This document shows positions 24,351-32,699 of a stretch of 64,000 nt of DNA, in pieces. The translations under genes and the position numbers were made by a program. The notes under the pieces were generated by a model that was not told where the DNA came from, ran no database searches, and saw only the letters and a program-made list of their open reading frames with translations. Numbering within the stretch: position 1 is the first letter of the stretch; each line of letters starts with the position of its first letter. The DNA comes from Chloroflexota bacterium (GTDB lineage Bacteria > Chloroflexota > UBA11872), in NCBI GenBank assembly GCA_026706485.1, contig JAPOYR010000007.1:1-64000 (forward strand). The letters are read 5' to 3'.

Positions 24351-26357
24351 TTGCGCGCCCCGGGGTACTGCGTCATTCCACGTCCGGTCGACACGTCGCG
24401 GGCGGTCGCGGGACAGGCGCTGGCACGGGTGCTTGCGATTGTCATCGCGGTGGCAGTTCTTGCCGTACCGCCGCCGGCATTCGCGGCTGAATCGGGGTTT
24501 GCCACCGCGCAGGTTTCGGCTGCCAAGTACTTCCCGGTACTCGAGCACAACGTGTCCGACCTTGCGGGAACGTTTGCCGACGGCCGTGGCTACACGGCGA
24601 GTTTTCTCCAGCACTTCGAGCGAACCGGCGGCGTAGAGCGCTGGGGATTCCCGACCTCGGCCATTGTCGAGGAGACGCTCGGAACGCTGACGCAGTACTA
24701 CCAGCGCGGCGTGGTGGACTGGCAGCCGCCGCCCGGCGGGGGCGCCCACACGTTCCTCCGCCGCCTCGCGTGGGACTACGTGGGCGGCGGGTTGGGCGGC
24801 TCGGAGGATCAGGGCGTCGAGCCGGACCTCACCAATCCCAACCCCGGCGAGGCGCTCGGTCCCTGGGGCCACAAGGTTTCCGACTTTTCGGTGGAAGGCG
24901 CGAGCACGGGCTTCGCCAGTTTTTTCAACCGGCTCGGCGGCGTCGAATCGTTTGGCTTCCCCAAGAGCGACGCGCGACACGACGATCACCCGCAGGCCGT
25001 GCTGCACGACCCCACCCGGCCGCCGGACGACCGTATTCGCCAGTACTTCCAAGCGGCGGTGCTCGAGTATCACCCGGAGTCGCCGGGGTCGCCGGTGAAG
25101 CTGCGCTTGCTCGGGGACGTCGTACGGGACAGCCGATATCCCTATGGCGCCTGGCGGCAATACCTGGCATTTGCCCCCGAAGCGCCGCTGGCGGCCGGCG
25201 ATGCGCTTGAACTCGGACTCGAAAGTCGCCGCGGGCCGCGCGGCCCAACCGTGGCCGACGCGGCAGAGTTCCTGCAGCTGTCGCTGCTGCGCGTGCAGAC
25301 CGACAAAGGCTGCGGGTCGGCCTTCTTCGTCACCGCCGACGGCTATGCGGTTACCAATTGGCACGTCGTACAAGACGCCGTCGGCATCGTCGTGTCGAGC
25401 CCAGGGGGCTACATCGCAGAAGCCGAGATCGTGGCAGGCGACGCCGATCGCGACATTGCCCTGCTGAAGGTCCCGGACGAGGGCCACGTTCCGGTGATCT
25501 GGGGCGACTCCGACGGCCTTCAGACCGGCGACCACCTGGTGGCGCTCGGCTACAGCGTGACGCTGGTCCAGCGCGGCTCCAACTGTCCGCCACTGCCGAC
25601 GGTGACGACCGGTGTCCTGTCCAATCGCGTGGTCAATGAAGGGGTCAGCTATCTCCAGACCGACGCCGCGCTGAATCCCGGTAGCAGCGGCGGGCCCGTC
25701 GCGACGACGTCGGGCCAAGTCATCGGCGTGACCGTGGCCGGGTTTGCCGAACTTCAGAACACAAACTTCGTCATTCCTGGTTCCGAAGTGCGCGCGTTGG
25801 TCGATACGTGGCTCGAAGACATTCGCGTTGGCGAAGCGCCGCCGGCGATTCCGCCCGCTGCCGAACCCGAGATCTTGTTCAGGAGCCGGCGGGTGCGTTG
25901 CGACGGTTTCGGCGGATCCGATTTGGGTACCAAGAGCTTCAATTTCGCCCTGGGAACGACGATCGAGACGTTTGGCGACGCCGCGGCGGTGATTACGTTC
26001 AACGACGTGTTCGACCAGGAATTCCAAAGTCGCGACACGCTGTATCTTGGTCCCCACATTTGGAATGGTGAACGGTCGCAGTTCACATGGGTCCGGGTGA
26101 CCGGCGGCCACCTCGAGGTCGTGGCTTCCGACGAGATCGTGGCGATTCCCGCGGATTCAACGTCGTACACGCTGGTTCTCGTGTACGACGCCGGATCGGT
26201 GCAGCTCTTTGTCAACGACGAGGAGCGCTACGTCGAAGACGGCTTGCAGTACGAATACCCGAAGCTCTCGCTGGGTTGCACGGGACTGGTCGATCCGGGT
26301 CGCGACTACGTCGTGTTCTCGGACATGCGGATCGTCGGCGTGCCGCTTCCCGGATGA
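24351..26357 (+). CDS. Secreted trypsin-like (HtrA-type) serine protease with GGFGFP repeats
   Basis: 668 residues with TTG start at 24351; a GTG at 24429 would shorten the signal. A signal peptide ends at PPPAFAA|ESG. Two repeats follow: FLQHFERTGGVERWGFPTSA...QYYQRG (about 83-120) and FFNRLGGVESFGFPKSD...QYFQAAVLEYHPE (about 190-243), likely wall- or ligand-binding. The protease domain has an intact triad: H338 in VTNWHVV, D368 in DADRDIALLKV, S446 in LNPGSSGGPV. There is no PDZ domain. A C-terminal beta-rich domain (about 520-668, LVLVYDAGSVQLFVNDEERY) resembles concanavalin-like binding folds. A dead paralogue lies 1.1 kb downstream. Confidence 0.85.
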   Translation: MRAPGYCVIPRPVDTSRAVAGQALARVLAIVIAVAVLAVPPPAFAAESGFATAQVSAAKYFPVLEHNVSDLAGTFADGRGYTASFLQHFERTGGVERWGFPTSAIVEETLGTLTQYYQRGVVDWQPPPGGGAHTFLRRLAWDYVGGGLGGSEDQGVEPDLTNPNPGEALGPWGHKVSDFSVEGASTGFASFFNRLGGVESFGFPKSDARHDDHPQAVLHDPTRPPDDRIRQYFQAAVLEYHPESPGSPVKLRLLGDVVRDSRYPYGAWRQYLAFAPEAPLAAGDALELGLESRRGPRGPTVADAAEFLQLSLLRVQTDKGCGSAFFVTADGYAVTNWHVVQDAVGIVVSSPGGYIAEAEIVAGDADRDIALLKVPDEGHVPVIWGDSDGLQTGDHLVALGYSVTLVQRGSNCPPLPTVTTGVLSNRVVNEGVSYLQTDAALNPGSSGGPVATTSGQVIGVTVAGFAELQNTNFVIPGSEVRALVDTWLEDIRVGEAPPAIPPAAEPEILFRSRRVRCDGFGGSDLGTKSFNFALGTTIETFGDAAAVITFNDVFDQEFQSRDTLYLGPHIWNGERSQFTWVRVTGGHLEVVASDEIVAIPADSTSYTLVLVYDAGSVQLFVNDEERYVEDGLQYEYPKLSLGCTGLVDPGRDYVVFSDMRIVGVPLPG

Positions 26358-26426
26358 GCAACCGGCTTTCGTGCCTGCAAGATGGCGCAGTACGAACTTC
26401 GCTCCAGTACGAGAGGGAGTGACCCG

Positions 26427-27275
26427 ATGATGAAACTCTGTCTGCTGTCGCTTTCGTTCAAGCGCTCCTTCGCGGCGGGCGCGATGGACATCTGGTCGTT
26501 TCTCGACGTGGCCAGGGACCTCGGCTTTGACGGCGTGGACCTGCACGCGCTTGGGCTTCCGTCAGACGACGATCGCGTGCTCGACAAGGTCGCGGACGCC
26601 TGTCTTGACCGCGGGCTTTCGATCCCCTGCGTCTCGATCGGCAATACATACGCAGGACCGGAAGAGCACCTGCACAAGCAGATTGCCATGACCCACCGCT
26701 GGATCCGCGCGGCGGCTCGGCTCAAGGCCCCTCAGGTGCGGGTCTTCGCCGGAACGGCGGAGCCCGGCGACGAGTCTGCCGGGTGGACGCGCTGCGTCGC
26801 GGCGCTGCGGCAGTCGGGGGCATTCGGCGCCGAGCTGGGCGTGCGGGTGAGCCTGCAAAACCACAATCACCGGCAGATCGCGCGCACGGGAGACGACGTG
26901 CAGCGCATGCTGGCGGACGTCGGCCACCGGAATATGGGGCACGTGCTGGACTGCGGCCAGTACGCGGGATCGCCCGGCGCCAGCGGCTATGCCGAAGATC
27001 CCGATCGCGCCGCATACGACTATCTGGCCAGCATCGAGCAGACAGCCCCCTTGGCCACTCACGTGCGCGCCAAGATCTACGAGATGCGCGACGGTCGCGA
27101 GACCAGCCTGGACTATGAGCGCATCTTCCGCGCGCTGCGCGGGGTGTCCTACAACGGCTGGGTGAGCCTGGTATACGAAGGCCAGGGCGACGAACGCGCC
27201 GATATCGCCGCGGCCATCCCGATGCTGCGGCGGTTCATGGCCGAATACTCCACGCCTGTCGTTTCGGCTGAGTGA
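26427..27275 (+). CDS. Sugar phosphate isomerase/epimerase-like TIM-barrel protein
   Basis: 282 residues from ATG 26427, behind a strong GAGAGGGAG site. Matches the AP-endonuclease-2/xylose-isomerase-like family: ARDLGFDGVDLHALGLPSDD, VRVFAGTAEPGDES, SLQNHNHRQIARTGDD, NMGHVLDCGQYAG, HVRAKIYEMRDG and WVSLVYEGQGDE. The His/Asp/Glu metal ligands expected at strand ends are present. Substrate unknown; such proteins often isomerise or dehydrate keto-sugars or inositols. It sits between the two protease paralogues, so either it was inserted into a tandem duplication or all three genes belong together. Confidence 0.83.
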   Translation: MMKLCLLSLSFKRSFAAGAMDIWSFLDVARDLGFDGVDLHALGLPSDDDRVLDKVADACLDRGLSIPCVSIGNTYAGPEEHLHKQIAMTHRWIRAAARLKAPQVRVFAGTAEPGDESAGWTRCVAALRQSGAFGAELGVRVSLQNHNHRQIARTGDDVQRMLADVGHRNMGHVLDCGQYAGSPGASGYAEDPDRAAYDYLASIEQTAPLATHVRAKIYEMRDGRETSLDYERIFRALRGVSYNGWVSLVYEGQGDERADIAAAIPMLRRFMAEYSTPVVSAE

Positions 27276-27458
27276 GCGCGTTTGCGGCCGTCGGGCTCGT
27301 CTGACATCGCCACAGACGGATGGCCGCCGGCATCGGCCGCGAGCGTAGGCCCATTTGGTCCATCGCTGCTCGACACTTTTAGCGCAGCGGACCACAATTG
27401 GGGAAACACTCGTTTGGTCCAAAGATGTAGCGTGACTTGGCGTCCGGCCGTCTCAGCC

Positions 27459-29432
27459 ATGGCATTCGCAGTGCGACGTCTCGCTCGCGTGCTCGCTGTG
27501 GTGGTGGTGGGCTCGGCGCTTGTTGCACCGTCAGCCGCGCGCGCGGCCGAATCCGCGTTCGCAACCGCGGAAGTTGCCGCCAACACTTACTTTCCGCAAC
27601 TCGAGCACAACGTCGCCGATGTCGTGGGAACGCTCAGTGACGGCGCTTCCTTTGCGGCGAGCTTCCTTCAGAACTTCGAGCAGACCGGCGGCGTGGAGCG
27701 ATGGGGTTATCCCACATCGGCCATATTCGAAGAGACGCCCGGAACCCTGACGCAGTACTACCAGCGGGGCGTCATCGATTGGCGGCCGCCGCCCAGCGGC
27801 GAGGCTCACACGTTCCTACGCCGCTTGGCGTGGGACTACGTCGGCGGCGGCCTCGGCGGATCGGAGGATCAGGGAGTTGAGCTGGGCCTCACCAATCCCA
27901 ACCCCGGCGACGAGTTCGGTCCCTGGGGGCACAAGGTTGCGAACGTCTCCGTGGAAGGCGTCGACATTGGCTTTGCGGACTTCTTCCACCGGCTCGGCGG
28001 CGTGGCGTCGTTCGGCTTCCCAAAGACTGACGCCCGTCGTGACGACCACCCGCAGGCCGTGCTGCACGATCCCACCCGCCTCGTCGACGGTCGAATCCGT
28101 CAGTACTTTCAAGCCGCCGTGCTCGAGTACCACCCAGAGTCGTCGCATGCGCCCGTGAAGCTGGGGTTGCTGGGCGACACCCTGCGCAACACGCGCTATC
28201 CCGGCGACGCCTGGCGGCGCTATGCGGTGTTTGGCTCCGAGGCCCCGTTTGCCGTCGGTGAGCGCATCGAGACGAAGCTCGAACGGCGGCGCGGCACACA
28301 CGGGTCAACCGTTGAGGACGTGGCGGACTTCCTCCAAGTCTCGCTGCTCCGCGTGAACACGGACGTCGGGTGCGGGACGGGCTTTTTCGTGACGGAGAGC
28401 GGCTATGCCGTGACGACCTGGAACCTCGTGCGCAACGCCCGAATCATCCAGGTCTCAGGCCCAGGGGGACGTGACGAAGGGGCGCTGCTCATCGCCGGAG
28501 ACGCGTACCTCAACATTGCGCTGATAAGAGTCCCAGGCGACGACCACATCCCGGTGATTTGGGGCGACTCGAACGGGCTGGACGCACAAGTTGAGCTTGT
28601 GACACTGGGATACGAGGCCGAGCGGATGGCGAGAGCAGGGGCTATCGGTTGTCAGGCGGAGCCGACATCGGCGACGACTTCGTTATCAGGTGTGAACTCT
28701 AACCGGTGGCTTGGGGTACAGCCGGGAATCAACGTGGGGCAGATGGGAGGACCGGTAGCACTACGCACCGGGCATGTGGTGGGAGTCCTAACGCCCAGAT
28801 ACCCGGTCAACGGAGGGATAGCTGACTTGGTTCCCGCGGCATCCGCACAGCCAGTCGTTGAATCTTGGATCGACGAAGTCAGCCGCGGCGGGACGCCTAC
28901 TCTGCCTCATCGGCCGCGTTTCGATCCTGATGTGCTGGCCGAGCGCGACTGGGAGCCATGCCCCGGGACTCCGGGCCCAGATGGAACCATCACCGTGCGG
29001 GGCGCCAAGATCGAGTTTACGGCAACCGTGCAGCTGAGCCCATACAAAGTCCCTGTAGGCCTAATTCAATTTCGCGATGCATATAGCCCTGAATTGGGAA
29101 ATCGCGACCTCGTTTACTTCGGTCCGCTCGGGACCGCAAGCGGAGGAATCTCCATGCTTACATGGCTGAGAGATAGTGTCGGATCTTATTCCAGGCTGCG
29201 AGAAGGTGGTCATGAGGACATCGTGATTGGGGGATCATTTCATATCAGGTTTGTCTACGATTCTAGTTCGGTCGCACTATATATTAATGGTCAGGCTGCG
29301 CACTTGGAATCCGGGCTTCCATATGGCGATTACATATGGTTCCAAGTCGAGTGCCTTGCCTCAACAGGGTCGCCAGATATGTTCTATCATAATTTGCGTA
29401 TAACGGGAATAGCTCCGCCAGAGAACTGGTAG
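27459..29432 (+). CDS. Secreted pseudoprotease, paralogue of the 24351 protease
   Basis: 657 residues from ATG 27459, with signal peptide ending SAARAA|ESA. Domain order equals that of the 24351 protein: two GGFGFP/QYF repeats, protease-like domain, C-terminal beta domain. The repeats are highly similar between the two. The protease domain has lost all three catalytic residues: TTWNLV for TNWHVV (H to N322), YLNIALI for DRDIALL (D to N352), NVGQMGGPV for NPGSSGGPV (S to M429). The frame is still fully open, so it is likely made and retained for a non-catalytic role such as binding or inhibition. From about 28600 onward the DNA is visibly less GC-rich than its surroundings. Confidence 0.85.
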   Translation: MAFAVRRLARVLAVVVVGSALVAPSAARAAESAFATAEVAANTYFPQLEHNVADVVGTLSDGASFAASFLQNFEQTGGVERWGYPTSAIFEETPGTLTQYYQRGVIDWRPPPSGEAHTFLRRLAWDYVGGGLGGSEDQGVELGLTNPNPGDEFGPWGHKVANVSVEGVDIGFADFFHRLGGVASFGFPKTDARRDDHPQAVLHDPTRLVDGRIRQYFQAAVLEYHPESSHAPVKLGLLGDTLRNTRYPGDAWRRYAVFGSEAPFAVGERIETKLERRRGTHGSTVEDVADFLQVSLLRVNTDVGCGTGFFVTESGYAVTTWNLVRNARIIQVSGPGGRDEGALLIAGDAYLNIALIRVPGDDHIPVIWGDSNGLDAQVELVTLGYEAERMARAGAIGCQAEPTSATTSLSGVNSNRWLGVQPGINVGQMGGPVALRTGHVVGVLTPRYPVNGGIADLVPAASAQPVVESWIDEVSRGGTPTLPHRPRFDPDVLAERDWEPCPGTPGPDGTITVRGAKIEFTATVQLSPYKVPVGLIQFRDAYSPELGNRDLVYFGPLGTASGGISMLTWLRDSVGSYSRLREGGHEDIVIGGSFHIRFVYDSSSVALYINGQAAHLESGLPYGDYIWFQVECLASTGSPDMFYHNLRITGIAPPENW

Positions 29433-29468
29433 CATGGCGCGCGAAATCGCAGCGAGCGGACTCTCCGA

Positions 29469-30422
29469 ATGAGCGCGGAAACCATTGGCGTCCTGGGCGC
29501 GGGGCTCATGGGCCACGGCATCGCCCAGGTCTTCGCCGCCGCCGGTCACCCGGTGGTCATGGTCGACGCCGACCCCACGGCGTTCGACCGCGCCCGCGCC
29601 AAAATTCGCCAGAACCTCGACCTGCTGATCGAGTACGAATGGCTGAACGCGACAGAGGCGGACGCCGTCCTGCCGCGAATCAGCACCTCGACCGATCTCG
29701 CCGCCCTGGCCCCAGCCGATCTCATCATTGAAGCCGTGGCCGAGGACGCCGAGATCAAGCGCGAGGTCTACGGCAACCTGGCGCCGCACCTGCGGCCCGA
29801 GACGATCCTGGCGACCAACACCTCTAGCATCCCGATTCGCGTCCTCGCCGACGCCACCGACCGCCCCGACCGTTTCACCACCACCCACTTCTTCCGCCCG
29901 GCCTACATCATTCCGATGGTCGAGGTGACCAAGGGCGAGCAGACCTCCGAGGCCACCGTCACGCGGGTGCTCGCGCTCCTCCGCGGCGCCGGGCTGCGCC
30001 CCGTGCGCATCAACGTGGACCTGCCGGGACAGGTGGCCAATCGCCTGCGCCAGGCGCTGTTCCGCGAGGCGCTGGATCTGGTGGAGCGCGGCGTGATTTC
30101 CGCCGAGGACATCGACGAGCTTGCCGGCTTTTCCTTCGGTCCGCGCATGCCGCTCATGGGCGTGATCCGCGACCGCGACCTCGTGGGACTTGACATCACC
30201 GTCCGGGGCGCCGAGCGCGTCTGGCCGGACCTTTCGAACGCCTCAGAGCCGCACGCCTCGCTCCGCGAGCTTGCCGCCGACGGGCACCTGGGACTCAAGA
30301 CCGGGCGCGGCTTCTGCGACTGGTCGGACGTTGATTTCGCGGCCTATTGGACGAAGCTTGAGCGGCAGCAGCTCGAAGTATTCGGCGCCCTGCGCCGGGC
30401 GGACGCCCTGCCGCGCGACTGA
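29469..30422 (+). CDS. 3-hydroxyacyl-CoA dehydrogenase family protein
   Basis: 317 residues. NAD-binding motif IGVLGAGLMGHGIAQVFAAAGH at the start, LIIEAVAEDAEIKREVY, NTSSIPI, the catalytic histidine in TTHFFRPAYIIPMVEV, and the C-terminal helix ANRLRQALFREALDL. The HFFRPAYIIPMVEV variant is closer to L-gulonate/carnitine-type dehydrogenases than to beta-oxidation enzymes, which more often read HFMNPVPVM. It lies just before an FAH-family gene, which suggests a short carbon-catabolism unit. Start ATG 29469, 36 nt after the pseudoprotease. Confidence 0.87.
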   Translation: MSAETIGVLGAGLMGHGIAQVFAAAGHPVVMVDADPTAFDRARAKIRQNLDLLIEYEWLNATEADAVLPRISTSTDLAALAPADLIIEAVAEDAEIKREVYGNLAPHLRPETILATNTSSIPIRVLADATDRPDRFTTTHFFRPAYIIPMVEVTKGEQTSEATVTRVLALLRGAGLRPVRINVDLPGQVANRLRQALFREALDLVERGVISAEDIDELAGFSFGPRMPLMGVIRDRDLVGLDITVRGAERVWPDLSNASEPHASLRELAADGHLGLKTGRGFCDWSDVDFAAYWTKLERQQLEVFGALRRADALPRD

Positions 30423-30451
30423 CCCGCCGACAATGCCGGGCGGCGAGCGCG

Positions 30452-30457
30452 TATCCT
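30452..30457 (+). promoter_or_regulatory. Candidate -10 element of the FAH-family gene
   Basis: TATCCT lies 36 nt before the ATG at 30494, with a possible AAAGG ribosome-binding site between. No -35 match. Confidence 0.3.
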
Positions 30458-30493
30458 GCGCGGGACGCAACGCATCTGCGAAAGGCACGGCTC

Positions 30494-31261
30494 ATGGACC
30501 TCGTTCGCTACGAATACCAGGGTGAAATCCGCCACGGCATCCGCGAGGGCGATAACGTCGCCGAAATCGAGGGCGACTTCTTCGGCGATTTGCAGCGCAC
30601 CGGCGCGATCGCGGCGCTCAGCGACGTCAAGCTCAAGTCGCCGACGATGCCAAGCAAGATCCTCAATATCGCCGGAAACTTCTACAGCCACCTGGGCGAC
30701 AGCCCGCCGTTCACGCGGCCGCAGCCCTTCCTGGCCCCGCCGTCGTCGGTGATCGACCCGGGAGACGACATCGTGATTCCGGCGGGCAGCGTCAACGTCG
30801 ACTACGAGGGAGAGATCGCCGTCATCATCGGCAAGCGGGCGCGCAAGGTCTCGGTGGACGACGCGCCCAACTACATCCTCGGCATCTGCCCTGCCAACGA
30901 CGTCAGCGAGCGCGATTGGCAAAACGGCGATGACAAGGACGTGCAGTGGTGGCGCGCCAAGGGCGGCGACACCTTCTCACCGTTCGGACCGTGGATCACC
31001 ACCGGGCTGAACTATCGCGACATCAACCTGAAGACCCTGGTCAACGGCGAGGTGGTGCAGTCGACCAACACCAAGGACGACATGGTGCACGACATCGACA
31101 CGACCTTGAGCTTCATCTCGCAGCACATGACGCTGGAGCCGGGCGACGTCATCTTTTCCGGCACCCCGCAGTCCACCACCGCGCTCAAGCCGGGCGACGT
31201 GGTCGAGGTGCACGTGGACGGGTGCGGCGTGCTGTCCAATCCGGTGGCGGCGGAGGCGTAG
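30494..31261 (+). CDS. Fumarylacetoacetate hydrolase family protein
   Basis: 255 residues. Metal-dependent FAH fold: metal ligands in VNVDYEGEIAVIIGKRARKV, then NDVSERDWQ, KGGDTFSPFGPWITTG, LVNGEVVQSTNT and PGDVIFSGTPQST. Members cleave C-C bonds of acylpyruvates or catechol meta-cleavage products, or hydrate and decarboxylate sugar acids (ketodeoxy-sugar dehydratases). Next to the dehydrogenase at 29469 it may act on sugar acids or aromatic breakdown products. Specific substrate unknown. Confidence 0.87.
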   Translation: MDLVRYEYQGEIRHGIREGDNVAEIEGDFFGDLQRTGAIAALSDVKLKSPTMPSKILNIAGNFYSHLGDSPPFTRPQPFLAPPSSVIDPGDDIVIPAGSVNVDYEGEIAVIIGKRARKVSVDDAPNYILGICPANDVSERDWQNGDDKDVQWWRAKGGDTFSPFGPWITTGLNYRDINLKTLVNGEVVQSTNTKDDMVHDIDTTLSFISQHMTLEPGDVIFSGTPQSTTALKPGDVVEVHVDGCGVLSNPVAAEA

Positions 31262-31279
31262 CCACCGCAGGGACGGCGT

Positions 31280-32251
31280 CTACCCCATAAAGGGTCGCGC
31301 GAGCAGGGCGCTGTACTTGAACTTCTCGGTCTTGACGTCGAGCTCGCGCTCGTCCTCGGGCGTGAGCGTGATGTCTAGGGCGGCGGCGTTGGTGCGGGCC
31401 TGCTCGGCGTACTTGGCACCGGGAATGACCACGACGCCGGGGTGCCGCAGCAGCCAGGCCAGCGCCACTTGCGCCTGGTAACAGTCGTGCCGTTCGGCCA
31501 CCTTGGTCAGCGTGTCGACCACGGGGGCCGCGGCTTCGTAGCCCTTGTCGCGAAACCGCGGCGACCAGCGCCGGCCGTCGCCGGGCCGGCTGTTGAAGTG
31601 ATAGTTGCCCGTGAGCATGCCCTGGGCCAGTGGGCTATAGGCCAGCAGCGTCACGTTCAACTCCTGGCACGCCTTGAGCACACCGTTGGTCTCGGGCGCG
31701 CGCCGCAGCAGGCTGTACTCGACCTGGTTCGACGCCAGGGGCACGCCGAGGTCGGCCAGGCGCGCGTGCATCCGGCGCATGGCGCGGGCGGTGAAGTTGC
31801 TCACGCCCACCGCGCGGACGCGCCGGTCGCGGACGGCGCGCGCCAGCGCCTGGGCGAGGCGCCGATGGGGAATCAGGCTCATCGGCCAGTGAATCTGATA
31901 GAGGTCAATGGTGTCTAGGCCGAGTCGCGCCAGGCTGCGATCGATCGCGTCATCGACCGAAGTGGACCGGAATCGCCGCGGTGACGGCCAATATTTGGTG
32001 GCCACCACCGTTCCGCGGGACGCGCGGGCCAGCGGGCCAAGAATTCGCTCCGACTCGCCGCGCCCATAGATCTCGGCGGAATCGAACAGGTTGCAGTCGG
32101 CGTCGCGCGCGGCGGCGAATGCGCCTTCCACGTCCTCGCGCTTGTGCACGCGGCCATACTTCCAGTACTTCGTATCGCCCCACTGCCAGGTGCCCACGCC
32201 GACTCGACCGACGGTGATGCCGGTAGCGCCCAGGCGGCACGTGTCACTCAT
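31280..32251 (-). CDS. Aldo/keto reductase
   Basis: 323 residues from ATG 32251. NADPH-dependent AKR barrel with the catalytic tetrad D-Y-K-H: FDSAEIYGRGESE (Asp, Tyr), VVATKYWP (Lys), YQIHWP (His). GVSNFTARAMRRM and LAYSPLAQGMLTG are further family blocks, and IPGAKYAEQ lies in the cofactor-binding end. The substrate cannot be inferred. It begins 14 nt after the Phd-like antitoxin gene on the same strand. Confidence 0.9.
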   Translation of the reverse strand: MSDTCRLGATGITVGRVGVGTWQWGDTKYWKYGRVHKREDVEGAFAAARDADCNLFDSAEIYGRGESERILGPLARASRGTVVATKYWPSPRRFRSTSVDDAIDRSLARLGLDTIDLYQIHWPMSLIPHRRLAQALARAVRDRRVRAVGVSNFTARAMRRMHARLADLGVPLASNQVEYSLLRRAPETNGVLKACQELNVTLLAYSPLAQGMLTGNYHFNSRPGDGRRWSPRFRDKGYEAAAPVVDTLTKVAERHDCYQAQVALAWLLRHPGVVVIPGAKYAEQARTNAAALDITLTPEDERELDVKTEKFKYSALLARPFMG

Positions 32252-32265
32252 GACCGATGGTCGAC

Positions 32266-32520
32266 CTATTCCAGTTCGAGAACCCGGTGACTGAACGCCG
32301 GATCGTCGAAGTCGGCGGGCCATTCGCTCGCAGCCCCTTCGAGGCCTAGTCGCCGTCGGGCCGCATTCAGCTTGTCGAAGTCGATCCCACCGGCCTTGCG
32401 GCAGCGAACAAGCTCGGCCGCGGGTTCGCCATGCTGGATGATGACCACCCGCTCACCACGCTGCGCGGCGGTGACAAGCTCAGCGAGTCGTGCTTTCGCT
32501 TCGGCTAGGCCAAGTTCCAC
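32266..32520 (-). CDS. Phd/YefM-type antitoxin, apparently orphan
   Basis: 84 residues: MELGLAEAKARLAELVTAAQRGERVVIIQHGEPAAELV is the prevent-host-death fold (DNA binding and dimerisation), followed by a variable tail (ASEWPADFDDPAFSHRVLELE) that would wrap a toxin. The usual downstream PIN or RelE toxin is missing; an aldo/keto reductase follows 14 nt later. It may be a remnant or act in trans. Confidence 0.82.
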   Translation of the reverse strand: MELGLAEAKARLAELVTAAQRGERVVIIQHGEPAAELVRCRKAGGIDFDKLNAARRRLGLEGAASEWPADFDDPAFSHRVLELE

Positions 32521-32625
32521 TGAGCAGCCTCCGACGGCGCGGGATTCGGGCAGAGCGCGATATCTACTTCAAAGTGCCGCTGCGACCGCACCGACGGCAC
32601 AGCGGCTGACACCCAAAATCGCGGG

Positions 32626-32699
32626 CGACCCCGAGAGGACTCGAACCTCCGACCTTGTGGTCCGCAACCACACGCTCTATCCAACTGAGCTACGGGGTC
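32626..32699 (-). tRNA. tRNA-Arg (anticodon GCG)
   Basis: 74-nt cloverleaf on the minus strand. Acceptor stem GACCCCG/CGGGGTC, D-arm GCTCAGTTGGATAGAGC, anticodon arm TGTGG-TTGCGGA-CCACA, T-arm with TTCGAGT, discriminator G. The loop TTGCGGA puts GCG at positions 34-36, which reads Arg codon CGC. CCA is not encoded. The anticodon is unusual, as most bacteria use ACG (inosine-modified). Its first 10 nt overlap the end of the upstream CAAX-like protease gene. Confidence 0.92.

Noticed and set aside
24195-26111. 638-codon minus-strand open frame opposite the secreted protease
   Set aside because: No recognisable domain; the plus-strand protease has a signal peptide and full catalytic motifs.
27459-29432. 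Calling the second protease-like gene a pseudogene
   Set aside because: The frame, signal peptide and domain order are intact; only catalytic residues are replaced, so a coding gene with a changed role is the better call.
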